Source: Herbaspirillum sp. (lineage in GTDB: Bacteria > Pseudomonadota > Gammaproteobacteria > Burkholderiales > Burkholderiaceae_D). From it: a DNA stretch of 64,000 bases. Under the pieces are notes generated by a model. That model had not been told where the DNA came from and ran no database searches. It was given only the letters and a program-made list of their open reading frames with translations. Positions 53,350 through 60,912 of this stretch are shown piece by piece. The translations under genes were made by a program, and so were the position numbers. Every line of letters begins with the position of its first letter. The first letter of the stretch is position 1. The stretch spans positions 19,143 through 83,142 of the forward strand of contig JAQGLY010000073.1 in NCBI GenBank assembly GCA_028292625.1, read 5' to 3'.

Positions 53350-55113
53350 ATGGCGAATAACGAAGACAGCAAGCTGCCGGGCGGCCATAGCGTGGCCGAC
53401 CATCTGTACGGAGAGAATTTCAACCACGTGCATGAAGAAGGCGAAGATCACGACCACGACCACGACGATTTCAGCAACGACGGTCCGCTGGAAGACAACC
53501 CGATCTGGCAGCAGGAAAACGTCACGCTGACCAGCGTGGGCATCGATATCGGCTCGTCCGGCACGCAGGTGATCTTTTCGCGCATCAAGCTGCGCCGCAT
53601 CGGCGAGGACCTGACCAGCCGCTACTTCGTTGTCGCGCGGGAAACCCTGTACCAATCGCCGGTCACGCTCACGCCGTATCTCAGCGAGACCCGCATCGAC
53701 GAGGTCGCGCTGAGCGACATCATGGATCGGGCCTACAGCGAAGCCGGCTTGCATCCGGACAACATCGACACCGGCGCCGTGATTCTGACCGGCGAGGCGC
53801 TGCGCCGCGAAAACGCGCAGGCGATTTCCGACATGTTGTCCGACCAGGGCGGCGAATTCGTTTGCGCCACTGCCGGCCATCATATGGAATCGATGCTGGC
53901 GGCCTACGGCTCCGGCGCCGCGCGCGCCTCGCACGATCTGGGCAAGCGTCTGCTCAACATCGACATCGGCGGCGGCACCACCAAGCTGGCCTTGCTGGAA
54001 GACGGCAAGGTCAAGGGCACTGCCGCGGTGCATATCGGCGGCCGCCTGATGGTGGTCGACAACACGCACAAACTGGTGCGCCTGGACCCGGCCGGCAGCT
54101 ATCACGCCGGCCAGGCCGGTTTCCACTGGCATCTGGGCGATACCGCCGACAGCAAATCGCTGGACGCCGTGGCCGACTGGATGGCCGACGCCTTGATCGA
54201 AGCGATCAAGGCGGTCGATATGCGGCCGCAAGTCGACGATCTGTATTTGACCGATCCGCTGCCGGACCTGGGCGCGATCGAAGGCGTGATGTTCTCCGGC
54301 GGCGTCGGCGAATATGTCTACGACAGGGAATCCCGCGATTTCGGCGACCTGGGCCGCCGTTTGGGTGCGGCCCTGCGGCGCCGGATCGACAGCGGCGCCT
54401 TCCCGTACGCGGTCTTGCCGGCCGGCGAATGCATCCGCGCCACCGCGCTGGGCGCATCCGAGTATTCGGTGCAATTGAGCGGCAACACCATTTATCTGTC
54501 GGCCCCGGGCAAGCTGCTGCCGCGCCGCAATCTGCAGGTATTGCAGCCGAATTACGAGTGCACCGACGAGATCGATCCGGACCAGCTGGCCAAGGCCATC
54601 GCGTCGCATTTCACCTCCTTCGATCTGGTCGAAGGCGAGAGCGAGGTGGCGCTGGCATTCCGCTGGAAAGGCCAGCCGTCGTATCAGCGCATCTCGACGT
54701 TTGCCGCCGGCATCATCAAGGGCCTGCCGAACACAATCGCGCAGAAGAAGCCGCTGTATCTGATTCTGGACGGCGATCTGGCGCACACGCTCGGTTCGGT
54801 GATGCGCGAGGAGCTGATGCTGGAAAGCGAACTGCTGGTGATTGACGCCGTGGTGCTGATGGATTTCGATTACATCGATCTGGGACGCATCCGGATGCCG
54901 TCGCAGACCGTGCCGGTGACGGTCAAATCGCTGGTCTTCAGCCAGGATCCGCGCACGCCCGCCGGTAATGCGCGCACCGATCTGAAATACCGTCCGCATG
55001 TGCGCGAACACAGCCAGAATCATATCGGTCATGGCCACGGCCACGATCACGGCCATGGGCACGAACACGGCGACGGCCCCGGCCAACACACGCATGCCCC
55101 CGGCGCGAAATAG
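53350..55113 (+). CDS. EutA-like ASKHA ATPase with His-rich N- and C-termini
   Basis: 587 residues. The core matches the reactivating factor of ethanolamine ammonia-lyase: LTSVGIDIGSSGTQVIFSRIKLRR (phosphate-1), DTGAVILTGEALRRENAQAI, LLNIDIGGGTTKLALLEDG (phosphate-2) and GVMFSGGVGEYVY (adenosine). Added to it are two His/Asp clusters absent from ordinary EutA: residues 25-39 (HVHEEGEDHDHDHD) and the last ~35 residues, with alternating His-Gly (HGHGHDHGHGHEHGDG). EutA exchanges damaged cobalamin in EutBC, but eutB and eutC are not in the window. The His-rich tails suggest Ni/Co/Zn handling, in line with the permease at 49413. AGGA about seven bases upstream. Confidence 0.85.
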   Translation: MANNEDSKLPGGHSVADHLYGENFNHVHEEGEDHDHDHDDFSNDGPLEDNPIWQQENVTLTSVGIDIGSSGTQVIFSRIKLRRIGEDLTSRYFVVARETLYQSPVTLTPYLSETRIDEVALSDIMDRAYSEAGLHPDNIDTGAVILTGEALRRENAQAISDMLSDQGGEFVCATAGHHMESMLAAYGSGAARASHDLGKRLLNIDIGGGTTKLALLEDGKVKGTAAVHIGGRLMVVDNTHKLVRLDPAGSYHAGQAGFHWHLGDTADSKSLDAVADWMADALIEAIKAVDMRPQVDDLYLTDPLPDLGAIEGVMFSGGVGEYVYDRESRDFGDLGRRLGAALRRRIDSGAFPYAVLPAGECIRATALGASEYSVQLSGNTIYLSAPGKLLPRRNLQVLQPNYECTDEIDPDQLAKAIASHFTSFDLVEGESEVALAFRWKGQPSYQRISTFAAGIIKGLPNTIAQKKPLYLILDGDLAHTLGSVMREELMLESELLVIDAVVLMDFDYIDLGRIRMPSQTVPVTVKSLVFSQDPRTPAGNARTDLKYRPHVREHSQNHIGHGHGHDHGHGHEHGDGPGQHTHAPGAK

Positions 55114-55136
55114 GCCGGACAGCCCAGGAGAACGAC

Positions 55137-55817
55137 ATGCTTGATATCGCCGAACAAAAACAACTGCTGGTCGATGCGATCCTGATGCTGGAGGCCGCGC
55201 AGGTGATCGATTTCAACGGGCATTTCAGCGCCAGGGTTCCGGGCGCCGAGCGCATGCTGATCAATTCGGGCAAGTCGGTGCGCAGCGCATTGACGGCCGA
55301 CGACATCATCATGGTCGATTTCGACGGCAAGCCGGTCGACGGCGATGTGGTCCCGCCGATGGAGTTTCATATCCATTCCGAAATCTACCGCGCCCGTCCG
55401 GACGTCCATTCCGTGGTGCATACGCATCCGCTATGGTCGACCCTGTTCAGCATGGTCGGCGTCCCGGTGCAGCCGGTGATCATGCAGGCCGCAGTGATGG
55501 GCAATATCAAGGTGTTCCCGAAGACCGCGTCGATCAATAAAAAGGCGCGGGGCGAGGAGCTGGCGCAATATCTCGGCGACGATCGCGTGATCATGCTCAA
55601 GTCGCATGGGTCGGTGATTGCCGCCGAAGGCACGCTGGAAGCGTTCGTGCTGGCGTTTTATCTGGAAGAGACCGCCCAGCGCCAGCATATGGCACTGCAG
55701 ATCGGCACGCCGACGGTGCTCGATGCGCAGCAATGCGAGGTCATCCGCAACAATTTATGGAAACCTAACCTGTTGCAAAAGGTATGGGATTACCACAGGG
55801 CAAAATTGCACCGCTGA
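55137..55817 (+). CDS. Class II aldolase/adducin-family protein
   Basis: 226 residues. NGHFSARVPG, NSGKSVRSALTADDIIMVD, PPMEFHIHSEIYRARPDVHSVVHTHPLWST with His95 and His97, and MLKSHGSVIAAEGTLEAF with His157 form the usual divalent-metal site. Family members are fuculose/rhamnulose-phosphate aldolases, ribulose-5-phosphate epimerases and 3,4-dihydroxyphthalate decarboxylases. With the Pht5-like neighbour, a decarboxylase on an aromatic or hydroxy acid is plausible, but a sugar acid aldolase cannot be ruled out. Twenty-three bases after the EutA-like gene. Confidence 0.85.
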   Translation: MLDIAEQKQLLVDAILMLEAAQVIDFNGHFSARVPGAERMLINSGKSVRSALTADDIIMVDFDGKPVDGDVVPPMEFHIHSEIYRARPDVHSVVHTHPLWSTLFSMVGVPVQPVIMQAAVMGNIKVFPKTASINKKARGEELAQYLGDDRVIMLKSHGSVIAAEGTLEAFVLAFYLEETAQRQHMALQIGTPTVLDAQQCEVIRNNLWKPNLLQKVWDYHRAKLHR

Positions 55818-55954
55818 TCGCAATCCTCTCTAAGTCCTTCGCTTTTCCGGTGTAATGCGTGGAAAAAATGGGCCTGCTCGTTCGATGAAACGGCCTTCGT
55901 TCTGCGAAGCTATCCAATCAGCAACATAACTAGTATTAAAGCCGCCGATTCTTG

Positions 55955-55983
55955 TTGACAGGTGCAACATCGATGGGTAGATT
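55955..55983 (+). promoter_or_regulatory. Sigma70-like promoter for the ABC permease operon
   Basis: Consensus TTGACA at 55955-55960, exactly 17 bases, TAGATT at 55978-55983. Predicted start near 55990, with the operator at 56010-56026 beginning about 20 bases downstream. Lies in a 286-base gap without a gene. Confidence 0.6.
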
Positions 55984-56009
55984 TGGCAAGTCTTTCTATG
56001 TAGACCGAC

Positions 56010-56026
56010 GTTCCATATAAGGGAAC
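56010..56026. promoter_or_regulatory. Putative IclR-type operator, copy 2
   Basis: GTTCC-ATATAAG-GGAAC, the same half-sites, spacing and TATA-containing spacer as at 49344-49360. It lies downstream of the predicted transcription start, as copy 1 does, which indicates repression. It links the transporter/cupin operon to the regulator at 50302. Confidence 0.65.
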
Positions 56027-56103
56027 ATAAAAGCCGGGGAAGTGGCAATAAGAAATTCAAACTTAGGCGTAAGACGCCGAGGCAGATTTACGGAGACGAA
56101 TCA

Positions 56104-57849
56104 ATGGAAGCAGTGGAACAAGTACAGGTACCGCCGGCAGGCAGGCGGCCGCTATGGCGCAGCATCGATCTTAAATGGTTGATCATCAGCGTATGCGTCA
56201 TAGCCGTTGTCTATCTGGCGGTCATGCCGCTCGGGTTTCTGCTCTGGCAGAGCTTTTTTACGCCTGACACGGCGGCCAAAGCGGGGCAATTCACTTTTGG
56301 GAACTACATTGAGGCATACACCAGTGTAGAAACGTTACGCCTGCTCGGCAATTCGCTCGAGTTCGCCATTTGCACCTCGGCATTCTCGTTCTTTGTGGGA
56401 ACCGCCCTGGCGTGGATGAACGAGCGCACCAATACGCCGTTCAAATCGCTGTTTTTCGCGTTGTCGATCATTCCGCTGATCATCCCGGGCATCTTGTTCG
56501 TGGTGGCGTGGATTTTGCTCGGCAGCCCGAAGATCGGGATTATCAATCTGCTGCTGCAGCATGGATTCGATACCGACTTTGTGTTCTTCAACGTGTATTC
56601 GATGCCGGGCATGGTGTGGGTTGAAGGCCTGCATTATTCGCCTATGGCGTTCTTGATCATGACCGCCGCCTTCCGTTCCATGGATCCGTCGCTGGAAGAA
56701 TCGGCAATGATGAGCGGCGCGTCGGTGCTGCAGATTCTATGGCGCATTACGCTGAAACTGACATGGCCTGCGGTGTTCGCGACTTTCCTGATCCTGTTCG
56801 TGCGGGCCATCGAATCGTTCGAAGTCCCGGCGCTGCTTGGGCTGCCGGTGGGCATTGAGGTGTTCACCTCATCGATCTATCAGGCGATCCATCAATACCC
56901 AAGCAAGGTCGGACTGGCGTCGTCGTACGCGGTGACCTTGCTGCTGATCACCACCGTCGGCGTGTACTTCCAGTCCAGGCTGTCCAGCCGCGGCAGCAAG
57001 TATTCGACCGTGACCGGCAAGGGCTTCCGTCCGCGCACGATGGATCTGGGCCCATGGCGTTATCTGGCGGCAGCGATCTTTATTCTGTATTTTTGCCTGA
57101 TCGTGATTCTGCCGTTCGCGGTGCTGGTCTGGTCTTCGCTGCAAAAATACTACTCGGTGCCTTCGATGGCCGCGTTGAAATCGCTGACCTTCGATGCGTA
57201 CAGGTTCATGTTCAGTTATCCGACGCTGATGGATGCGATCTGGAACAGCCTGGTGCTGGCGATCGGCAGCGCGACAGTAGTGATGCTGATCACATCGGTG
57301 ATCTGCTGGATCGTGGTCAAGACCAAGATGCCGGGCCGCTGGCTGCTGGACAATCTGGCGTCGCTGCCGATGGTATTCCCCGGTCTGGTGCTGGGTCTGT
57401 CGATCATGGTGTTCTACCTGAATGTCGACATCGGCATCTACGGCACGATGTGGATCATGTTCATCGCCTATGTGACGCGCTTCATGCCTTACGGACTGCG
57501 CTACAACACGACGTCGATGCTGCAGATCCACAAGGAATTGGAAGAATCGGCTGCGATGAGCGGCGCTTCCTGGGGCGTGACTTTCTTCCGCATCATTCTG
57601 CCGCTGCTCAAGCCGGGTCTGATGGCCGGATGGATATACATCGTGATTGTGTCGATCCGCGAATTGTCGACCTCGATTTTGCTGTACAGCCCAGGCACGG
57701 AAGTGATCTCGGTGTTGATTTGGGAATTGTGGGAAAACGGCCAGTATGTCGAACTCTCCGCACTTGGCGTGATGTTCATCATGGCGCTGTTCGTGCTGGT
57801 GATGTTTGCTCAGGCGCTGGGCCGCAAGTTCGGCGTCAAGGAGGCGTGA
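56104..57849 (+). CDS. ABC transporter permease, fused two-domain FbpB/AfuB type
   Basis: 581 residues with about twelve membrane helices in two homologous halves. Coupling loops are DPSLEESAMMSGASVLQILWRITLKLTWPAV (first half, about residues 196-225) and HKELEESAAMSGASWGVTFFRIILPLLKPGL (second half, about 476-506), each an EAA-type motif. Duplicated-permease fusions of this kind belong to the iron(III)/putrescine/2-aminoethylphosphonate group. Together with the ATPase at 57960 and the binding proteins at 60913 and 62064 it makes a full importer. Cargo unknown; iron is not indicated by the rest of the cluster. Confidence 0.9.
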   Translation: MEAVEQVQVPPAGRRPLWRSIDLKWLIISVCVIAVVYLAVMPLGFLLWQSFFTPDTAAKAGQFTFGNYIEAYTSVETLRLLGNSLEFAICTSAFSFFVGTALAWMNERTNTPFKSLFFALSIIPLIIPGILFVVAWILLGSPKIGIINLLLQHGFDTDFVFFNVYSMPGMVWVEGLHYSPMAFLIMTAAFRSMDPSLEESAMMSGASVLQILWRITLKLTWPAVFATFLILFVRAIESFEVPALLGLPVGIEVFTSSIYQAIHQYPSKVGLASSYAVTLLLITTVGVYFQSRLSSRGSKYSTVTGKGFRPRTMDLGPWRYLAAAIFILYFCLIVILPFAVLVWSSLQKYYSVPSMAALKSLTFDAYRFMFSYPTLMDAIWNSLVLAIGSATVVMLITSVICWIVVKTKMPGRWLLDNLASLPMVFPGLVLGLSIMVFYLNVDIGIYGTMWIMFIAYVTRFMPYGLRYNTTSMLQIHKELEESAAMSGASWGVTFFRIILPLLKPGLMAGWIYIVIVSIRELSTSILLYSPGTEVISVLIWELWENGQYVELSALGVMFIMALFVLVMFAQALGRKFGVKEA

Positions 57850-57896
57850 CCCTGTTGAGCGCCCTGTAATCCGATTTAACTCATATTAAAAACGCG

Positions 57897-57927
57897 CCGC
57901 GGGACAGAGACTGAAACAGTCCCGCGG
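57897..57927 (+). promoter_or_regulatory. Intercistronic hairpin between permease and ATPase genes
   Basis: CCGCGGGAC (57897-57905) and GTCCCGCGG (57919-57927) pair perfectly over nine bases with a 13-base loop that can itself form an alternative GACTG-AAA-CAGTC stem. No T run follows. Most likely an mRNA-stability or partial-termination element that sets the ATPase level relative to the permease. Confidence 0.55.
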
Positions 57928-57959
57928 TCATTTCGAACCGAATTGAAGACAGAAAAATT

Positions 57960-59078
57960 ATGTTAAGCGTAAAAAATCTCAACACCGAATATCCGAACGA
58001 CCGCGGCCAGATCGTCAAGGCGGCGCAGAACATTACGTTCGATGTGCCGGAAGGCAAACTGTTTACGTTGCTCGGGCCCAGCGGCTGCGGCAAGACCACC
58101 ACGCTGCGTTCGATCGCCGGTCTGGAACGGCCGAAATCGGGCGACATCTCGGTCAACGGCGTGTCGGTGTTTTCGTCGAGCAAGCAATTTTTCGTGGCCG
58201 CCAACAAGCGCAACTTCGGCATGGTATTCCAGTCGTATGCGATCTGGCCGCACATGAATGTGTTCAAGAACGTGGCCTTCCCGCTGGAAGTGGGCAGCCG
58301 CAAGTTCAGCAAGAAGCAGATCGAGGAAAAGGTGATGCGCGTATTGACCGCCGTCGGTCTGGACGAGTTCGCCGATCGCGAAGCGACCAAAATGTCCGGC
58401 GGTCAGCAACAGCGTCTGGCCCTGGCGCGGGCGCTGGTGATGGAACCTAAACTGCTGCTGCTGGACGAGCCGCTGTCGAATCTGGACGCCAAGCTGCGTG
58501 AGCGCATGCGTTTCGAATTGAAGCGCATGCAGCGCGAACTGGGTCTGACCACCATTTACGTGACGCACGATCAGAGCGAAGCGTTGGCGCTGTCGCACGA
58601 AATCGCGGTGATGAACGGCGGCCAGATCGTGCAGATCGGTTCGCCGCGCGATATCTACGAACGTCCGCGCAACAAGTTCGTGGCGGACTTCGTCGGCCTG
58701 ACCAACTTCCTGGAAGCGACGGTCGATTCGGCCGAAGCCGAAGCCGGCCGTTATCGCGTCAACGCCACCATCGGCAGTCTGTTGGTGTCGTCGCTGGATC
58801 CGTACAGCAAAGGCTCCAAGGCGTTGATTTCGGTGCGTCCGGAAGACGTGCACATTTCGCAAACGCGTCCGGATGCGGTCAATGTCGTGGAAGCCAAGGT
58901 CGAATTGAAGGTCTTCCTCGGCGAATACCTGGATTACCAGGTGTCGGTGGGCGATCACCAGATGCTGGCGCGCGTTCACCCATCGGTCAAGGCATCGGTC
59001 GGCGACACGGTGTTCGTTTCGATGGATCCAGAGAAATGCATCCTGGTGCAGGATGCGGGCGTACGCGTAGCCTCCTGA
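57960..59078 (+). CDS. ABC transporter ATPase (FbpC/PotA type)
   Basis: 372 residues. Walker A GPSGCGKTTTLRSIAGLERP, Q-loop MVFQSYAIWPHMNVFKNVAFPLE, signature MSGGQQQRLALARAL, Walker B LLLDEPLSNLDAKLRERM, H-loop YVTHDQSEALALSHEIAVM, and a C-terminal TOBE-type domain (SVRPEDVHISQTRPD onward). Energises the fused permease upstream. No strong Shine-Dalgarno is visible before the ATG, and the hairpin at 57897 lies 33 bases upstream. Confidence 0.93.
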   Translation: MLSVKNLNTEYPNDRGQIVKAAQNITFDVPEGKLFTLLGPSGCGKTTTLRSIAGLERPKSGDISVNGVSVFSSSKQFFVAANKRNFGMVFQSYAIWPHMNVFKNVAFPLEVGSRKFSKKQIEEKVMRVLTAVGLDEFADREATKMSGGQQQRLALARALVMEPKLLLLDEPLSNLDAKLRERMRFELKRMQRELGLTTIYVTHDQSEALALSHEIAVMNGGQIVQIGSPRDIYERPRNKFVADFVGLTNFLEATVDSAEAEAGRYRVNATIGSLLVSSLDPYSKGSKALISVRPEDVHISQTRPDAVNVVEAKVELKVFLGEYLDYQVSVGDHQMLARVHPSVKASVGDTVFVSMDPEKCILVQDAGVRVAS

Positions 59079-59161
59079 TTTTTCAGGGAAGAATAGTCGG
59101 CTGTGCATGCCGGTTTATGGAAATTAACGGGTATTTATTTTTAATAAAGTAGGAGTATTTG

Positions 59162-60280
59162 ATGACTAAAAACGCTCTCGTTTCAGAAGAGCTCGCGAAG
59201 AAATTCGCCACTGAAAAAGATTCGCCGTACACCCGTTGGGTGGCGGCCGAGGGGCTCGAGATTATCAGCGCGCACTATGTGCAAAACCTGAAAACCGTGG
59301 ACGTGAAGCCATGGGCGCGCCGCGGCGGCAAAGGCGTGTACATCAATCACGAAGCATCGCGCACTTCGAACGATTGCTACGTGTGCGAAATCGCACCGGG
59401 CAAGCAACTGGAACCGCAACGCCAGCTGTTCGAAGAAATGATTTATGTGCTGAGCGGCCGCGGATCGACCACGGTCTGGAACGACGAAGGCCGTCGCGTG
59501 ACTTTCGAATGGAAAGCCGGCGCGCTGTTCGCCATCCCGCTGAACGCGGTTTGCCAACACTTCAACGGTTCCGGCAAGGACGCCGCCCGTTTCGTGTCGG
59601 TGACCAACGGTCCGTCGGTGATCAATCTGTACGAAGATGTCAATTTCGTGTTCAACACCCAATACGATTTCAAGAATCGTTTCTCGGGCGAACCGGATTA
59701 CTTCGACAACAAGGGCGAGCAAAAAGGCCTGCTGCTGGAAACCAACTTCGTCGCCGATGCGGACAATCTGCCGTTGATCAGCGCCAAGGAACGCGGCGCC
59801 GGCGGCGGTCACATCCGCTTCAACATGGCCAAGGGTTCGATGAACAGCCATATTTCCCAATTCCCTGTCGGCACCTACAAGAAAGCGCACTGCCACGGAC
59901 CTGGAGCGCACGTGATCATCATGTCGGGCGAAGGTTACAGCCTGATGTGGCCTGAGAACGAAGAACCGCGCCGCTACGACTGGGAAGTCGGTTCGATGGT
60001 CGTGCCGCCTAATCTGTGGTTCCATCAGCATTTCAACACCGGCACCACGCCTGCGCGTTACCTGGCGTTCAAGCACGAAGTGGTGTCGATCCGCAATGCG
60101 CAAGGCGTGCCTAAGGCATGGATCAGCCAGCGCGTCGGCGGCGATCAGATCGACTACGCGGACGAAAGCCAAACCGTGCGGAAGATCTTCAAGGATTCGC
60201 TGGCGAAGAACGGTCTGGAACCGAAGATGGAAGCAGCATACGAAGCCGAATTGGCCGACTTGCCGCCGAAAGCGGCGTAA
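59162..60280 (+). CDS. Bicupin protein of unknown activity
   Basis: 372 residues, start behind AGGAG (59151-59155). Two cupin domains are visible. The first (about residues 75-145: CEIAPGKQLEPQRQLFEEMIYVLSGRG) has lost the HxH metal motif. The second keeps it, His243 and His245 in YKKAHCHGPGAHVIIMSGEG, with His288/His290 in NLWFHQHFN. The length and two-domain plan resemble gentisate 1,2-dioxygenase-type ring-cleavage enzymes, but the identity is not clear and a sugar-binding or isomerase role is possible. Located between ATPase and binding-protein genes, so very probably part of the same pathway as the imported compound. Confidence 0.7.
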   Translation: MTKNALVSEELAKKFATEKDSPYTRWVAAEGLEIISAHYVQNLKTVDVKPWARRGGKGVYINHEASRTSNDCYVCEIAPGKQLEPQRQLFEEMIYVLSGRGSTTVWNDEGRRVTFEWKAGALFAIPLNAVCQHFNGSGKDAARFVSVTNGPSVINLYEDVNFVFNTQYDFKNRFSGEPDYFDNKGEQKGLLLETNFVADADNLPLISAKERGAGGGHIRFNMAKGSMNSHISQFPVGTYKKAHCHGPGAHVIIMSGEGYSLMWPENEEPRRYDWEVGSMVVPPNLWFHQHFNTGTTPARYLAFKHEVVSIRNAQGVPKAWISQRVGGDQIDYADESQTVRKIFKDSLAKNGLEPKMEAAYEAELADLPPKAA

Positions 60281-60302
60281 GCAGCAAAACAGTAAGGCGT
60301 CG

Positions 60303-60500
60303 CCTGCCGCGGCTGGCGGCGGCCTGGTCGGCGCAAGATGTTGTGCTGGGTAGGAGGAGATCGGCAATGCCTGTGGGTAAAAGAAGCGGTAAGGACAGGG
60401 GTGGAAATACGGCTGCGATATCGGTATCGACGATATGCGGTCTGATGGTTGGGGCGCAAGCGCAATCGAATTCCAAATCTGTTTCCTGCCGCGGCTGGCG
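60303..60500 (+). repeat. 16-bp direct repeat downstream of the bicupin gene
   Basis: CCTGCCGCGGCTGGCG occurs at 60303-60318 and again at 60485-60500, flanking the start of the small ORF described next. Its meaning is not clear. It may mark a local duplication or a past insertion/deletion in this otherwise gene-poor 632-base gap. Confidence 0.5.
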
Positions 60501-60801
60501 TCCGCAGCTTGCCGATAGCCGCGTGAGCGGCGGCATATTCGGTTTTTTCGGCGGTTCCCGCGGACATTTCGGATCCGTCCGTCATACCTCGTTCCAAGGC
60601 AGTTCCCGCATCGGCAAGGGGGAACATTTCGATGAACGCCTGGATCGTTCCATTCAGTACGAATCCCCAGTTGACGAAGAAATTCAGGCAGCGTTGAGTT
60701 ATACGCAAGGCAGCGTCGCCGGCGGCGTCGGAGCCTCAGCATTGAGCTCACCGATATTCACAGGAGACACCCGGACTACAGCGGCACCGCGGCAACCATA
60801 G
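60367..60801 (+). CDS. Hypothetical small protein, possibly a degenerate gene
   Basis: 144 codons from an ATG preceded by an excellent AGGAGG (60352-60357, nine-base spacing). Residues 16-37 resemble a weak signal peptide ending AQA-QS, then a Gly/Ser-rich stretch (GGIFGFFGGSRGHFGS) and an acidic end. I recognise no family. The region lies in the 632-base gap between the bicupin and the first binding-protein gene. Either a real lineage-specific gene or a decayed one; the composition is atypical and the opposite strand also has open frames. Low confidence. Confidence 0.35.
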   Translation: MPVGKRSGKDRGGNTAAISVSTICGLMVGAQAQSNSKSVSCRGWRPQLADSRVSGGIFGFFGGSRGHFGSVRHTSFQGSSRIGKGEHFDERLDRSIQYESPVDEEIQAALSYTQGSVAGGVGASALSSPIFTGDTRTTAAPRQP

Positions 60802-60912
60802 CGCGCGGGCGGTTTGAACGGTAGAGAATAGAAGCGTCCACGCGCATTGCGGTCGATGGCAACAAATGCCACGGACATACGACGAAAAATAACAGGAGTA
60901 TCGGAGATTTTG

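Noticed and set aside
53329..55095. 588-codon open frame on the minus strand
   Set aside because: Antisense of the EutA-like gene, whose ASKHA motifs are unmistakable on the plus strand.
53350..55113. Presence of an ethanolamine utilisation operon
   Set aside because: Only a EutA-like protein is present; no eutB, eutC or shell-protein genes are encoded in the window.
59183..60751. 522-codon open frame on the minus strand
   Set aside because: Mostly antisense of the bicupin gene and rich in Arg, without motifs.
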